In this document: positions 26,101 to 38,400 of the stretch, piece by piece | Position numbering within the stretch: the first letter of the stretch is position 1 | Layout: every line of letters starts with the position of its first letter | Assembly: GCA_020284085.1 (NCBI GenBank) | Contig: JACEVL010005024.1 | Coordinates: forward strand, 1,232,001-1,296,000 | Length of the DNA stretch: 64,000 bases | Source of the DNA: Aporrectodea caliginosa | Lineage: Eukaryota; Annelida; Clitellata; Crassiclitellata; Lumbricidae | Direction of reading: 5' to 3' | Notes under the pieces: model-generated | Told to the model about the DNA's origin: nothing | Seen by the model: only the letters and a program-made list of their open reading frames with translations | The model's database searches: none | Made by a program: the position numbers and the translations under genes

Positions 26101-29100
26101 TGACATGTTTTATGAAACGTTTCAGTACATAAACAAATCCATCAGTAAGGTAAAATTATTTGCATGTTTTAGCAATAACATTCTTAGCTTCTAGTAACAA
26201 AATAGTGCAAAATTTCTTAGAGTTTTCCAGCTGCATCTGAAACATCATATTCGTCCTACAACATCGACTTCAATGGAGCGAACATTTGGTGTTGCAGGAT
26301 TTTTTACAAATGAGCAAAGAAATAGACTTGAACACAATACTTAAGAACTCATGCGTGATAGTTCCAAAGTACCATCTCTTATACATAAACAGATTTTCCA
26401 CAGTAATAAGAAGAAATTGGACGAAGAGCATTGAAATTTGAGTTTCGTCATAATTTGAAATATTTGTCTAATAGATTGAACGTTAAACTGGTAAAATATT
26501 AAATTTAACTAATTTAAAGCATCCAGCAAAAATTCAATTTTAATTATTTTTATGTCAGTTTTTATTCTGATGTCAGCAACTAATTCTAATTAATTAGTTG
26601 AGTACTAATTCTAATTATTTAGCTCTTAAATAATGCTAATTCTAATTGTGAAATTTGAACTAATGCTAATTCTAATTGATTAGTTACAAAATCTTAATTA
26701 TCCATCACTGCTACACAGTGGTTAAATTGGTCATCCAGAGTTGGCGTATTTCCACATTTTTGTAAAGAGCAAACATAAGTCTTTCTGGCTAATCTATAAC
26801 GGATATTCGCTTTTCGCTATTCTGATAAAACGAAAAATGCATGAAATATGATACATATAATTGATTACTGCAACCAGAGGTTATAATTTATTTATGTGAT
26901 GAAGTGTCCACTTTTAGGTGGGGGATCTCATGATTCAGGTGGCGGATATCAAACCAAAGGTGCCGGATCTCAAATCTGGCGGGGTCCGGTTGAATTTAGC
27001 CACTGGTACTGTAGGTTCCAAAATATGGTAACAGTTGCAAATGTAACTGCTGTTACTGCTACAATACTTTTAAATGCAGCGGACTTTTTGTTGAACCTGG
27101 TGTAATACATCATTTTGTGATACTGTTGAAGTATTTAAAGTAAATTAAAGAAATGAAGGTGACATGAAGGATTATATGTATAAATATATCTATGCAGAAC
27201 TATAAATAAATATATGCAAATGCATGCAGTAAATGATAGATATATATTCGTGCATATATGCACATGCATCATTGCTTTTTTTATGGATTATGCAAACAGA
27301 GTAGATTAGAGCCAGACAAATTGTATGCCGACAGCGGTGCCACCACCGTTTTCAAGAGATGCCAGTCCAAAGGCTGGGTAAGGAGGAGGTTGGTTGCTAA
27401 ACAGAAGCTACCTACCCTACTTACTGTAAAAGGTCACGAAGACATTTCATGTGAAGAAGACATTGCTGTCATAAGAGGGCAATTTTTAGGCTATAAAAAT
27501 TGCCACTTCTGTATGATGGTAATAAATTATGCATTATCTGACCCCGATTCTTTGCATAAGGTTTTTTTGGGCACAGCTAGAAGACTTGAAACAGGCATCT
27601 TGTTTGCTACAGTTTTGTCATGGTGCTGAAAAGTAGTATGGGCTAGGTGTACACACATTGTACTCATAGGTGTATACACAGGAGATACACCCTTCCTTGA
27701 TTACCAAAAGGCTACGTACACTGAACAGACTTCCATACAATCTGTTACATGAGCTTTTCCTTTATTAGCTTAATTTGTTAGTTTGGTCTGTCAGGTATTT
27801 TCATTTGCAATTGATGTAATGTTGTGGAGGCTAGAGTGACCTTCTGTGGACTTCAATATACTGAATTGTGTGTAGATGATATTGGAGCTGATTTATTTTT
27901 GCATAAGTTACTCATGTACTTGGTTGTGTGTTGTATATGCACTGATGTATAGTTGACTAGTCTTTGCTAGAAATTACTGAAAGCCCATGTCTCACCCCAA
28001 TCCTTACAAGGGAATGAACCTTCCTCCATTACCACTGAGGGTCACGGGTGGAAGGGTCTTCCAGTTACTTTCCCAAGATGGGCAATTGCCCTCAGCGGAC
28101 ATGACCAGCCCGAACAAGGCAATACAGGGCATGGCTGGAACTTGAAAGGGTCTGTGCATGATCCAGTCCACGTAAATCTATAAATACAAAGTTTTAGGGA
28201 GTCAGTTGAGTTTGAGACTGATCGCGGCTCATTGCGAAAGAGGAGTGAAGTCAGAAAACTGTCAGAGGATCTGGAGAGAGTAAGGACTAAAGTTATGCAG
28301 TCAACATTTCATTTAAAGATTTTGCTTAGCAGTAATATTTGGCGACGAAATGAGCTAAAAGATCAAAAATGCAGACAGTAACGTAGTGAACTTTGTGCAT
28401 CTGCCATGTTCTACTTCAGCGATACAACAGTGGATGATAAAAATGAACTTGAAGAATGAAGATGCTCGTGGAGAACTGAAAACAATCTTCGCCCCTGACT
28501 CCAAGAAATCAGAAAATGAAGGCTCCGTGAAATCAGAAAATGAGGGCTCCAAGAAATCAGAAAACGAGGGCTCCAAGAAATCAGAAATAAGGGGTCCAAG
28601 AAATCAGAAAACGAGGGCTCCAAGAAATCAGAAATGAGGACAAAGCGAAAGAAAGCGATCGAAAGTATCCACTGGTTTCAGCTGGAAGAAGAGGGTGATA
28701 TCGAAGTGGAGAAAAAGGCCATTGAAGGTGTTGTCGTTATTGAAGACCAAGGAGTCATCTTAATCAATGATTCAACCAACCAGTCAACAGATGACGAAAT
28801 AGAGGCCAGTAGCCAAGAGTTGCTGTCCAAGGATAAGAGCAAGAATGTTTATATTATGCAGAGCCATAACAACAACATCGCTTAAGGTCAAGAGACCAAT
28901 TTAACAAGTTAAAGCAAAGCAATAAAAGACACATCTAAGCAAGCCAATATAGTTTAATAGACAACCTTCAACAGAGGATAAACTGAGAAACTCGTGGATG
29001 AAGTTCAATGCACTGCTTGCTTCAGTTCAAGGAATTGATGCAACTCATGCAAGGAGTTATGCATTTTTTTCAACGAACTGTGGCAGTTTTAGAAGGTGAT

Positions 29101-32100
29101 AGTAGATAAAAGACCATCTCATCTCATTTCGTCCTGGGTGTGTTTGAGGCAATCGAGTAAGAGCAACAGAAACCTGCACTGGGAAGAGAACTTTAATTTC
29201 ACAAAACTGGTGGCCAGCATTTCAAATCTTGAGTGTATGAGAGAAAAGACGGCTCCATATCGACATGTCTTCTTTAAGGAAGAAGAAGCCAGTCCTAGGC
29301 AGCCATGAGTATGAAGTGATAGCGACTTCATTTTCTTAGTCTCGGTATATGAGGGCAGGTGGCCAGTCCTCTCCCTCGCCATTTCATCTTCCCACTGAAA
29401 GTGTATGGTCAGTGTACTCATTGTGGCTGAGTTTGCCAGGGACGCAGGCAAAGCAGAAATCTTGACACAAATTTCTGTCCTGTCGAGGATTTGAACCTCT
29501 GACCCCTCGGTTGACAGTCCAGCACGCTAATCACTAGACCATCGCACACACCCATCAGGAAATAAAGAAAAAAGACATATCACCAGAAGTTCAAAATGCA
29601 TTAGCCCTCGCACAAAGGTCATATCCACATATAGACCGAGGGGTCAAAGTACAACGGTATGGTTGCAGTTGCAAGCGTTGTTCTTAAAATCCACTTAAAA
29701 ATTCAAAGACTGCCCAACACTTTCAGTTTGTATGCTGTAGAACAAATGAAAGGACAGAAAGGAAATCAGAGAGAAAGCATGAAAATAAGAATACCATAAC
29801 TTTTTATGTTTAAGAAATCAGCAAAGAACGGAAGATGCAAACAGCCTTATAGTTGCAATGGGTATTCTTAAAGAACATCAGTAAATGTTTAGGCAGTTTA
29901 CAGTTGAGTTCTGCAGTTCACAGTTGGCAATTGAAGGCAGTGGGGAGGTCGACAGAGGTTCAGAGTTTAGATGCCTTAAAACTGTCTAAGGGTCAGTACG
30001 CAAAAGACGTGCTGAGGAATCCATGAGGGATGCCAGATTGGTGCTGAACTGGTATGGGAGCCATAGGGTCTTAAGTCATGGGAGAGGTGATGGTTATGCA
30101 TAACAGTTGTATTATGTGTAACTGTTTAGTTGACTTGACTGTGAACTTTCTTATAAAATTATTCAATTATTGCACCTCTGAGCGGCTTTGAAGACGCACT
30201 ATACAAGTGTTCTGTATTTTGATATTGTCTTCTTCCAAAGCTCAGAAGTGCGCACCCCGTACTCTTCGTGTTACAGGCCAAGTGCTCTAAGCAATCAGCC
30301 ATCGTGCCGAATTACATTTCAGTGTGTAGAACAGTTTTGTTTAACTTGTTGCATGTTTAAATTAGATTAACCATAATTTGATTTGCTAATACATTGTAAT
30401 TTTCTAGCCGTGTCGTGTGGCTTTATTAAATCCACTTGTTGACCCTGTTGGAACCTATGGTTAACGAGAGGCTATATATAATAAAGCCACAGTTTCGAGG
30501 AGAAGACCACAAAATATCCTGTTATGATCAACTCTAGGGCAACACTGTCACTGTCTGTCCACTCTGCAGGGGCTGACTGGCCTTCGTAAGTAGACAAGTT
30601 GTTTCTGGGCAGATGAATGACTGCTGTTAGTAGACATTGCTGTTGATTGTATGCAGTTGCTTATGGATCTGACTTAAGTTTAGAAGCAAAACTTGAGATT
30701 TACCAGTATGTAACCTGTACAGAGGTTTTAGGACTTCTGAAAGCATCATGTGTCTGTCTCACAGGTCTCAAAGTGCTTCCCATCTGTTTTTCATGACAGG
30801 TAAAGCTTCTTAGCCCAGTTGCTACGTCCATAAACAGCCAAGGGATGGGTCAAAGAAACTGGACACAGTGTAATTGTTTAGACACTGTCATCTGAAGTCA
30901 AAGCAGATAAACCTGTGCAAATCGGTATGCTAATGAGAGCAATGTCGGCTGTGAAAGGGTTCATGGGGTCGATGGTGTGTTTGTGTGAGTGCATGCAGGT
31001 ATGGCCATTGCCATCACTTGACTCCACAGATTCTGAACTGCACAGGGGTCGTGCAGTGCATTTATAGTAAGGAGTAACCTGCATTGCAGTAGGTCTAATT
31101 CTAGGTCTGATCATATAAAGTTTGTTTAGAGCCTCTACAAAATGCTGACAAGTATTACTTTGTGTGTTAGCGTGAATGATATGTTAATGTTGTTACAAAA
31201 AAGTTTATCAGTAAGTAATAACGGTGTTATAATAGCTCAGGAAAGTCACCTCAGTCACCGTATTGTTATTGATGTTGTGCTGTTGGTCAAGGCTTTGGCT
31301 GTGCTGTCACTAATTCAGATTTTTGAAATATTATTCTAGGTGTTCCTAGTTAACGGGATCTTTATCCCTTTTGATACTCCTCTTGTAGCCAATCTTGATA
31401 TTTCATGTTGGAATGTTCTGTGACTTGATACGGCTTCACTAAAAAGTTTTGATTTGATTGATTTGATGATTGAAGGCTTTGTTGATTGGCCTTGTTTAAA
31501 CAGATAAGTCTTGGGCAGTGGTTCTATAAAATGCACGAATATAAGCGTTTTAAGGATGAGCACTGTATGAATTTTGCACATTACCTGAGTGTTAGCCGAG
31601 ACCTTTTGTCTGCTATTATAATGGTTTCTGGCTTCTAGGTGTCCTCCAGCCCAGTTATATATGCTCATATTCTCACCTTATCTGTGGGCTTGTTTACAAT
31701 GCAGGTCTTACTCTTATCATAGCTCCAAGTTATACAGAGAAGTTTCCGGTAGCTGTATCTTGGTAAATAAACATTGAAGCTGAATGACAATCATATTTAC
31801 CTGTTGTTGTTTGACTGTCTACTTTGTATTACCAAGATTAATGAGTATCTGTGTGTGTGTATGAACTTTGTGAGAAGGTATAATTTGCACAGGTTAAAGT
31901 ATTTAGGTGGCTGTGCAACTGAAAAGTGTGCAGTGTTCCCTTGATGTCATTGGTGACGCAGCAGTTTTGCGTGCATCAAAAAAATTGATAAAACAAAAAA
32001 TCAATTCAACAAGAAAACTTTCCACATAGCAAGTTAAGAAAGTCACACGATAAAAATGTTGACTTAGCGGCAACACTAGTTGTTTGCAGTGTAATGTGGC

Positions 32101-32397
32101 ACCACATAACATGGTGCCCAGTTCTCTCCTCTTTTCTTCCTGTGTGGTAAGGACTTGTAAGGACAATGCAGTATAACTGCTAAGTTAGAAAACTAGAGTT
32201 GGGAAGAAATTGACAGTTAGGACTGAAATTCTGGCATGCAGCCAGAGAGATTACTAAGAAAATAGGCATTCTAAGGGAATTACCAAGCATGCTGGCAGAC
32301 AGACAGTAGTGTACAAGGACATAATAATTACATACTCCAAGCAGTAGCAGTTGCGCTGAGAGTAGACAGTTTTGTAAAGCATCCTAGAAGTAACTTG

Positions 32398-32437
<40 letters not shown>

Positions 32438-35400
32438 TTTATTTCACACAAAGCAGAACAGCGAAACTATATGAAGAGTAGAACGAAAAGACAAAAATAC
32501 AAAACTCCTTCACAAACAAACCGGATGACAACTCAAACTCATGCTCCTCTGGAAGCTTCTAATTTACCTATTCTTTTCCTTTTGATTAGTAGTTAGTACA
32601 ATCTGAAAATTCCAACTCTATATTAAGAATTTAAAACAATTGCATCTGTGAGACTAATTTACTGATTTCCTTCTCCTTACCATCACACCAACTCAATCTG
32701 ACAACCAGTCTTTACTTATCACGGTTTTCAACTTACAGACTGTTTCCACTTTTTACTGTTTTCAGGTTCTGGACAGCCTGTAATAGCAGAGATGACAGCC
32801 ACAGAAGAAGAGGAGATTCAGAAAGTGGCATGCCTACCCCCTGCATATGTCATATTTGGCCAGACTACGGTTGCCAAGACAAAAGTCGTCAACGAGTTAT
32901 TCGGTCGCGAGGTTCTCCCGGTTGCCGCATCAAATGGTGCGTGCTGGAAGACGGTTTTCTTTAAGTATGGCTCTAAGAACCGGATTGAACCGGTTCATTC
33001 AGATTACGTCGTCGTCGATCGCGATCGTGAATCGAAGCGTCGAAAGACGTGGCGAGTGGTTCCTGCCGCCGATCTGGAAATGGAGAAGTCGGAGGACGAG
33101 AGTTCAGCTGTGGAAGTTCTCTTCAAACATGATCTGCTGGAGGCCGGAGCAAGAGTTACGGTTGCTTGCACATGGGAGGAGGGCAAATCGTTTGAACGCC
33201 TCTACGATGCACTTACACAAAATGTAATTCCTGTCTTCATATATGCCATCTCCGAAAACACACTCACCGACAAGGTAGGTTGGCGACTAAGAAATATGTC
33301 TGTGATAGTTAAGCTACCTGAAAAGGGTATACTTTGTTAGTTAAGCTATTTGAAAAAGGAATAATTTGCACAGGTTAAGGTATTTAGGTGGCTGTGCAAT
33401 TAAAAAGTGTGCAGTGTTCCATTGAGGCTGCATGGCCACACAACAGTTTTATGGTTGCATGCTGTTCGCATACTAATTAGTCTTGTCTCATAATCTCACT
33501 GGTCCTACATGTAGATAGATTGTGATGTTTATGTGATTTTATATTGCTGATGCTTGTTCACTAGAGTGCTGTTTGGTTATATTAAAGAATATACTTACTT
33601 ACTTATAAAAAAATTGGCCAAACAAAATCAATTCAACCAAAAACCATTCCACATAGCAAGTTCAGACTCACACTTAGGTAGCTGGCTTAGCTAACCTAAT
33701 GATCACAGATGCTAAGGCAACAAAGGTGAGGAAGTGAGGTGTGTTATATAAGGTACACCACTACACCATAATGAAGCCAAGAAAAATGAAGGTGTTATGA
33801 GAAGGAAGATTGACAGGAAAAGACGTAATGATGTGGTAAAGTTAGGGTAAATGTTTTCAGTGAATTAGGATACATCTGATATTTTTTGTGTGGTAATTGA
33901 TGTGCATATTAAGACAGTACTTTTTTCTTTTTCAAGGAGTTAGAACAGCTACAATTCATCAAATCAAAACAGCCAAACATCTCCATCTTTTTTATCCGTG
34001 TCGCACAAGAAGGTCTGGTGGCATCTACCCAAGCTGCCAACTCTGCTGGAATCAAACTGCAATCCAACTTCCAGGACATTCCAAAAATTCAGCCAAGTCC
34101 GTCGTCCCCTTCGGGCGATGGCACAATAGAGAGGGGCATTCGACTGTCGGAGCAGCTGGCAAGTCTTGGCTTTCTTTGTGCCATGCCAACCAACTTCGAA
34201 GACCAGACAACGACCGGGTCAGACCTCGACACAGACAGCGATTCGTATTGTGTGGACAGCGAGCTGCTCGAAAACTTTGATAGTTTCTGGTCGTTTGCGA
34301 CGTTTGCACGCAGCACCCTACAACGCCACCTGGTGTCTGCCGTTGCGCTCATGAACGTTGTTCATGTCCGATGTGTCGACATGATGATCACGACTGCATA
34401 CAGCATGGCACGCGATGTGCTATGTACTCCGACTAGGCTTAAGTTTGCTCGTGAAAAAGAGGTGAGAGTTTGTTGTGATTATTTTCGTTAAGACATCACA
34501 AGCGTGATATTCAGATTTTGGCTAGGGATATGTTTGATCTTGAAAGTTTTCCAGCCCACATATTACAATTATCAAACTGGGCTTCAGCCCAAAAGATGTG
34601 TTGGATGAAACCTATCCTCAGGGGATTACTTACAGCGTTGCAGACAGAAACCATCTGGTGACTTGTATTTCTGTCCTGCCTGTGATCTCTGCAATATTGT
34701 ATGCTTGCCTCAGGTGTTGGCTGTGTCCAAAGTGTCGAGTCTCTGTTAATTAATATTCAATCTTATTTACAAATCTTGCTGTCACTGTTCTTACAGATCT
34801 GGCTTTCAGCTAAAGCCGTGTCTGAGTTTTGAATCCTTGTGCTTGATGCAGAGTGTACAGTCTGTTGCCAAGTGTGCAACCTGGAATGAGCAGTTGTTGA
34901 ATTGATGTTTGTGTTTGAGACTTGTTCAGTTGTTTTACTGACCTTTTCAGCATCCATGCCCCTTTGGAGATAGGTTGCATGTAACCTATGGACTTTGGGG
35001 CATCAGTGCTATGGTTATGTTGGTAGCAGAAGAGAAGAAGAGCAGTCCCTTGAGCAGCAACCATGAGTATGAAGTCTTGGCAACTTCATTTTCTTAGTCT
35101 TGGCATATGAGGGCGGATGGCCAGTCCTCTCCCTCGCCATCTTATCTTCCCACTGACAGTGTGCAGTCAGTGTACTCATTATAGCTGAATAGGCTAGGAG
35201 GCACAGGTGGAGCAGAAATCTCGAACCAAGTTTTTGAATCCCCAACCTCTCGACTGTCAGTCCAGCACATTAACCACTACACTATCCTGCACGCTTGGTT
35301 ATGTGGGTATTGTAGGTGAATTTCAACAGTCATAAAGGACAGTGAAAGGGGTTGGTTAAGGAGCCCATCAGCCTTTTGTTGCTGCAGGTCCTGGATAGAT

Positions 35401-38400
35401 CAACTGATAGATTTCAGGAGAAACACTAAATTGCCTGATAGATTGCCAAAAGATTTGCCTTTGGGTTAATTGCTGTAAACAGGAAGCAGAACCAAATGAC
35501 AACGGATCTTGTAACTTGCATTACAACCTGGGATTGAGTATGGGCAGCATACTTGCTGGACTGCAATGAATACTTCTTGCTGGGTAATACCCCCCAAAGT
35601 CCATTACCCTACCAACAGTCATGCCCTGGGCCGGGGACTCCGATATTAAGGCCTCCATGCCTGGGCATGCTTCTGGAAGAGAACAGACCTCCCACTGGAA
35701 AACTTAACGCTTTCTCAGATCAGATGTCAGCTGGGGTCAAACTAATGATGTTGGAATGCACAGTCCTGGTAGAACTTCGACCCTAGCCTCTAATTTCAAT
35801 ATACATAGTGCGTTTGGATGTGTGTATACATATAGATAACCTCGTGTTTATATATATGTCGAGTGTTTATAAATACATATGCATGTATATTTAGACAATG
35901 ACATGTGTCCTTATCATATATTATGGGATATCTAGTGGTACATGGGTTATGCCTGGTGTGTGCAAGTAAATTTAGTATCGGCCTGTGTATGTTGGCGAGG
36001 GTATTGTGCGTGTATGTGTATGTGTGTTTAATTAGGCCTAGTCCTTTTCTTGATCTTGTTTACTGTTGTATTTGCCAAGTCATCATGTCCCGCTGCCCAG
36101 CTGCTATTGATTGTTAGGGCATCTTTCTTTTGTTGCAGGGGTATTAAAAGTCCACATGAGTCAGCCCTAATTTATTCAAGCAGGCCACTGATGGGACTGA
36201 AGTTAGAATGGTAGGATCAAGGCCAGTTAATGCAATAGACTAGGATGTAGAGACTCCTGTCCCTTACAACAAACATCTCTTAGAGCTGCATTGAGGTTAT
36301 GAGGACAGTGCAGGTACTTTCCCTTTCCCATCTGATCTTTCGGTGTGAACTTTAACCCTTGGCATCAGAGTTAAATTTCATCATTTACTGATTCGTCACC
36401 ATATGTACCGGGTATGTATATATGTATGCAGATATGTATGCATATAATATTATGTATGCATAATATTGCATATGCATATATGGTATTTGGGGCGCGGTGG
36501 TGTAGGGGTATGTTCGGTGCCTTGCAACCGGAGGGTTGCGGGTTCGAATCCACCCTCAAGCTGCCGCGTAGGGACCCTGGGCAAGTCCTTCACTTGCAAT
36601 TGCTCATGCGCTCGGGCGTGAAACTCCGATTCAGTGTCCGCGCTGTAGTCGGGAGCGCCCTGAGTAGAAATCTTGAAGGGGCGCTATAACAAGTGACCTT
36701 AATAAATAAATAAATAAATAAATATGTACCTGGTACGTGAGACCTGCTGGGTGAAAAGGTGTGAAATCTGTGGTTTCTGTATATTTGCCCTGAGAATTGT
36801 CTATTTTAATGGGACAGATGTGCCAAATTTTATCTCAATATGTCCCCAAAACTGATCTAACGTAGCTTCCGTAGATATATATATATTTTCGTTTATTGAA
36901 AAACAAGTTGTCATACTGCAACGAGGTACAGACAGAAATGCACCATATGAATCAAATCAAAGAGGTTCTACACAACACTCCAATAGATTATGCCACCTTT
37001 CAAAAGGATTTTGCAATACCGGAGCAACACTATCCAGTCCGACCACTTGTAACGACAATATAAGTATTCGAATCCACCTCAAGCTGCCGCGTAGGGACCC
37101 TGGGCAAGTCCTTCACTCTCAATTGCTCACGCGCTTCGGCGTGAAACTCCGATTCAGTGTCCGCGCTGTAGTCGGGAGCGCCTCTGAGTAGAAATCTTGA
37201 AGGGGCGCTATAACAAGTGCTCATACATACATACATACATAAGTAAGCAGCATAGCGTATACAACTGGTAAAGCATAAAACAGTTAACATCTGCAGCCAT
37301 GTACCAGATATTTGCTACCACAAATAGGACAAAGTATGTGTACATGGCTGAAATAAAAGAAGTAAAAGTATGGGTAGAACAATGCACAGAAAACTAAAGG
37401 AGTCACCCTTGTTGTGCACATGCACACACATGAAGCCTAACCAACTGATTGTAGTGTTGCCCCAAAGGCGTAGGGTGGTTTCTGTGTGGGTGGTAAAGCC
37501 CTCTGACCTTTAACAGTGTGTATATAAGTATGCCTGTGTGTATATAGCATGACGTGTGTATATATAATATATATTGTCATTTTACTTAATATATTCATAT
37601 ATGTAATACCAGTATTGAGGTCACAAACCCAACATCATATATTATTGCATGCAAGTGTTTACGTAGGGATTATGAATAGGCAGCGTATGTGTGCCTGTGT
37701 GTGTGTGTTTATATATGCATGCATGTATACAGTGTGGTCTTTGTGTTTGTATATTATGTGTATGTATAGTCTAATAAGTTTTATAGCTTGGTGACCTTCA
37801 ACGGTTTGCTGACTGGGAGCTTGTCTCCTATTGTACTGGTGCTCTTAAAAACATTCCTTATTGAAATGCATTGAAAGTTTCCAGAAAGTGGGTAGGTGTT
37901 GTGGCTTCTCATTGAACAGTTGACAAATGGGTTGTTTTTGTAGTAAAGTAGCATCATGTTTGGCTTATATAGCAGAACTAAGCCAGAGGACCATTTTGCT
38001 TTGCCCACAAAATCCTACAAAAGCTGGTTTACCAAAACAAATTTAAGACAGTCATGCTTGACCGGCCTTTTGGTTAAAGGAAATGTACCGGTAAGGCTTT
38101 TTTGCTAGATCTGGAGATCCTGTATGGTAATGTTGGGTGTGTGGTAATGTTGGGTTGGTGGTGACACTCTGAACCACTTGGGTGTGTGAGGGTGGTCAGA
38201 AGTGACCTTTAGAAGGCAGATGGCCTTTAATTTATGCCATGCCAAGTATATACCCTTCCAACTCTGTCTGTTCTGTGGGAAATGGTTTCCAGTGAGAAAA
38301 TGGGGTAGAGAGGTCTGGCTCTGGCTCAAAAGTAAACATTATAATGCATGTTTGTTTTGGACATAAGAATGCATTGTATTGCCAGTTGATAGAGCTGGAT

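Larger units (their letters stand above)
16120..32765 (+). other. DSTYK intron 2 (16.6 kb)
   Basis: Phase-1 intron ending in a pyrimidine-rich tract and TTTTCAG. It holds most of the hAT insertions of the window. Confidence 0.6.
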
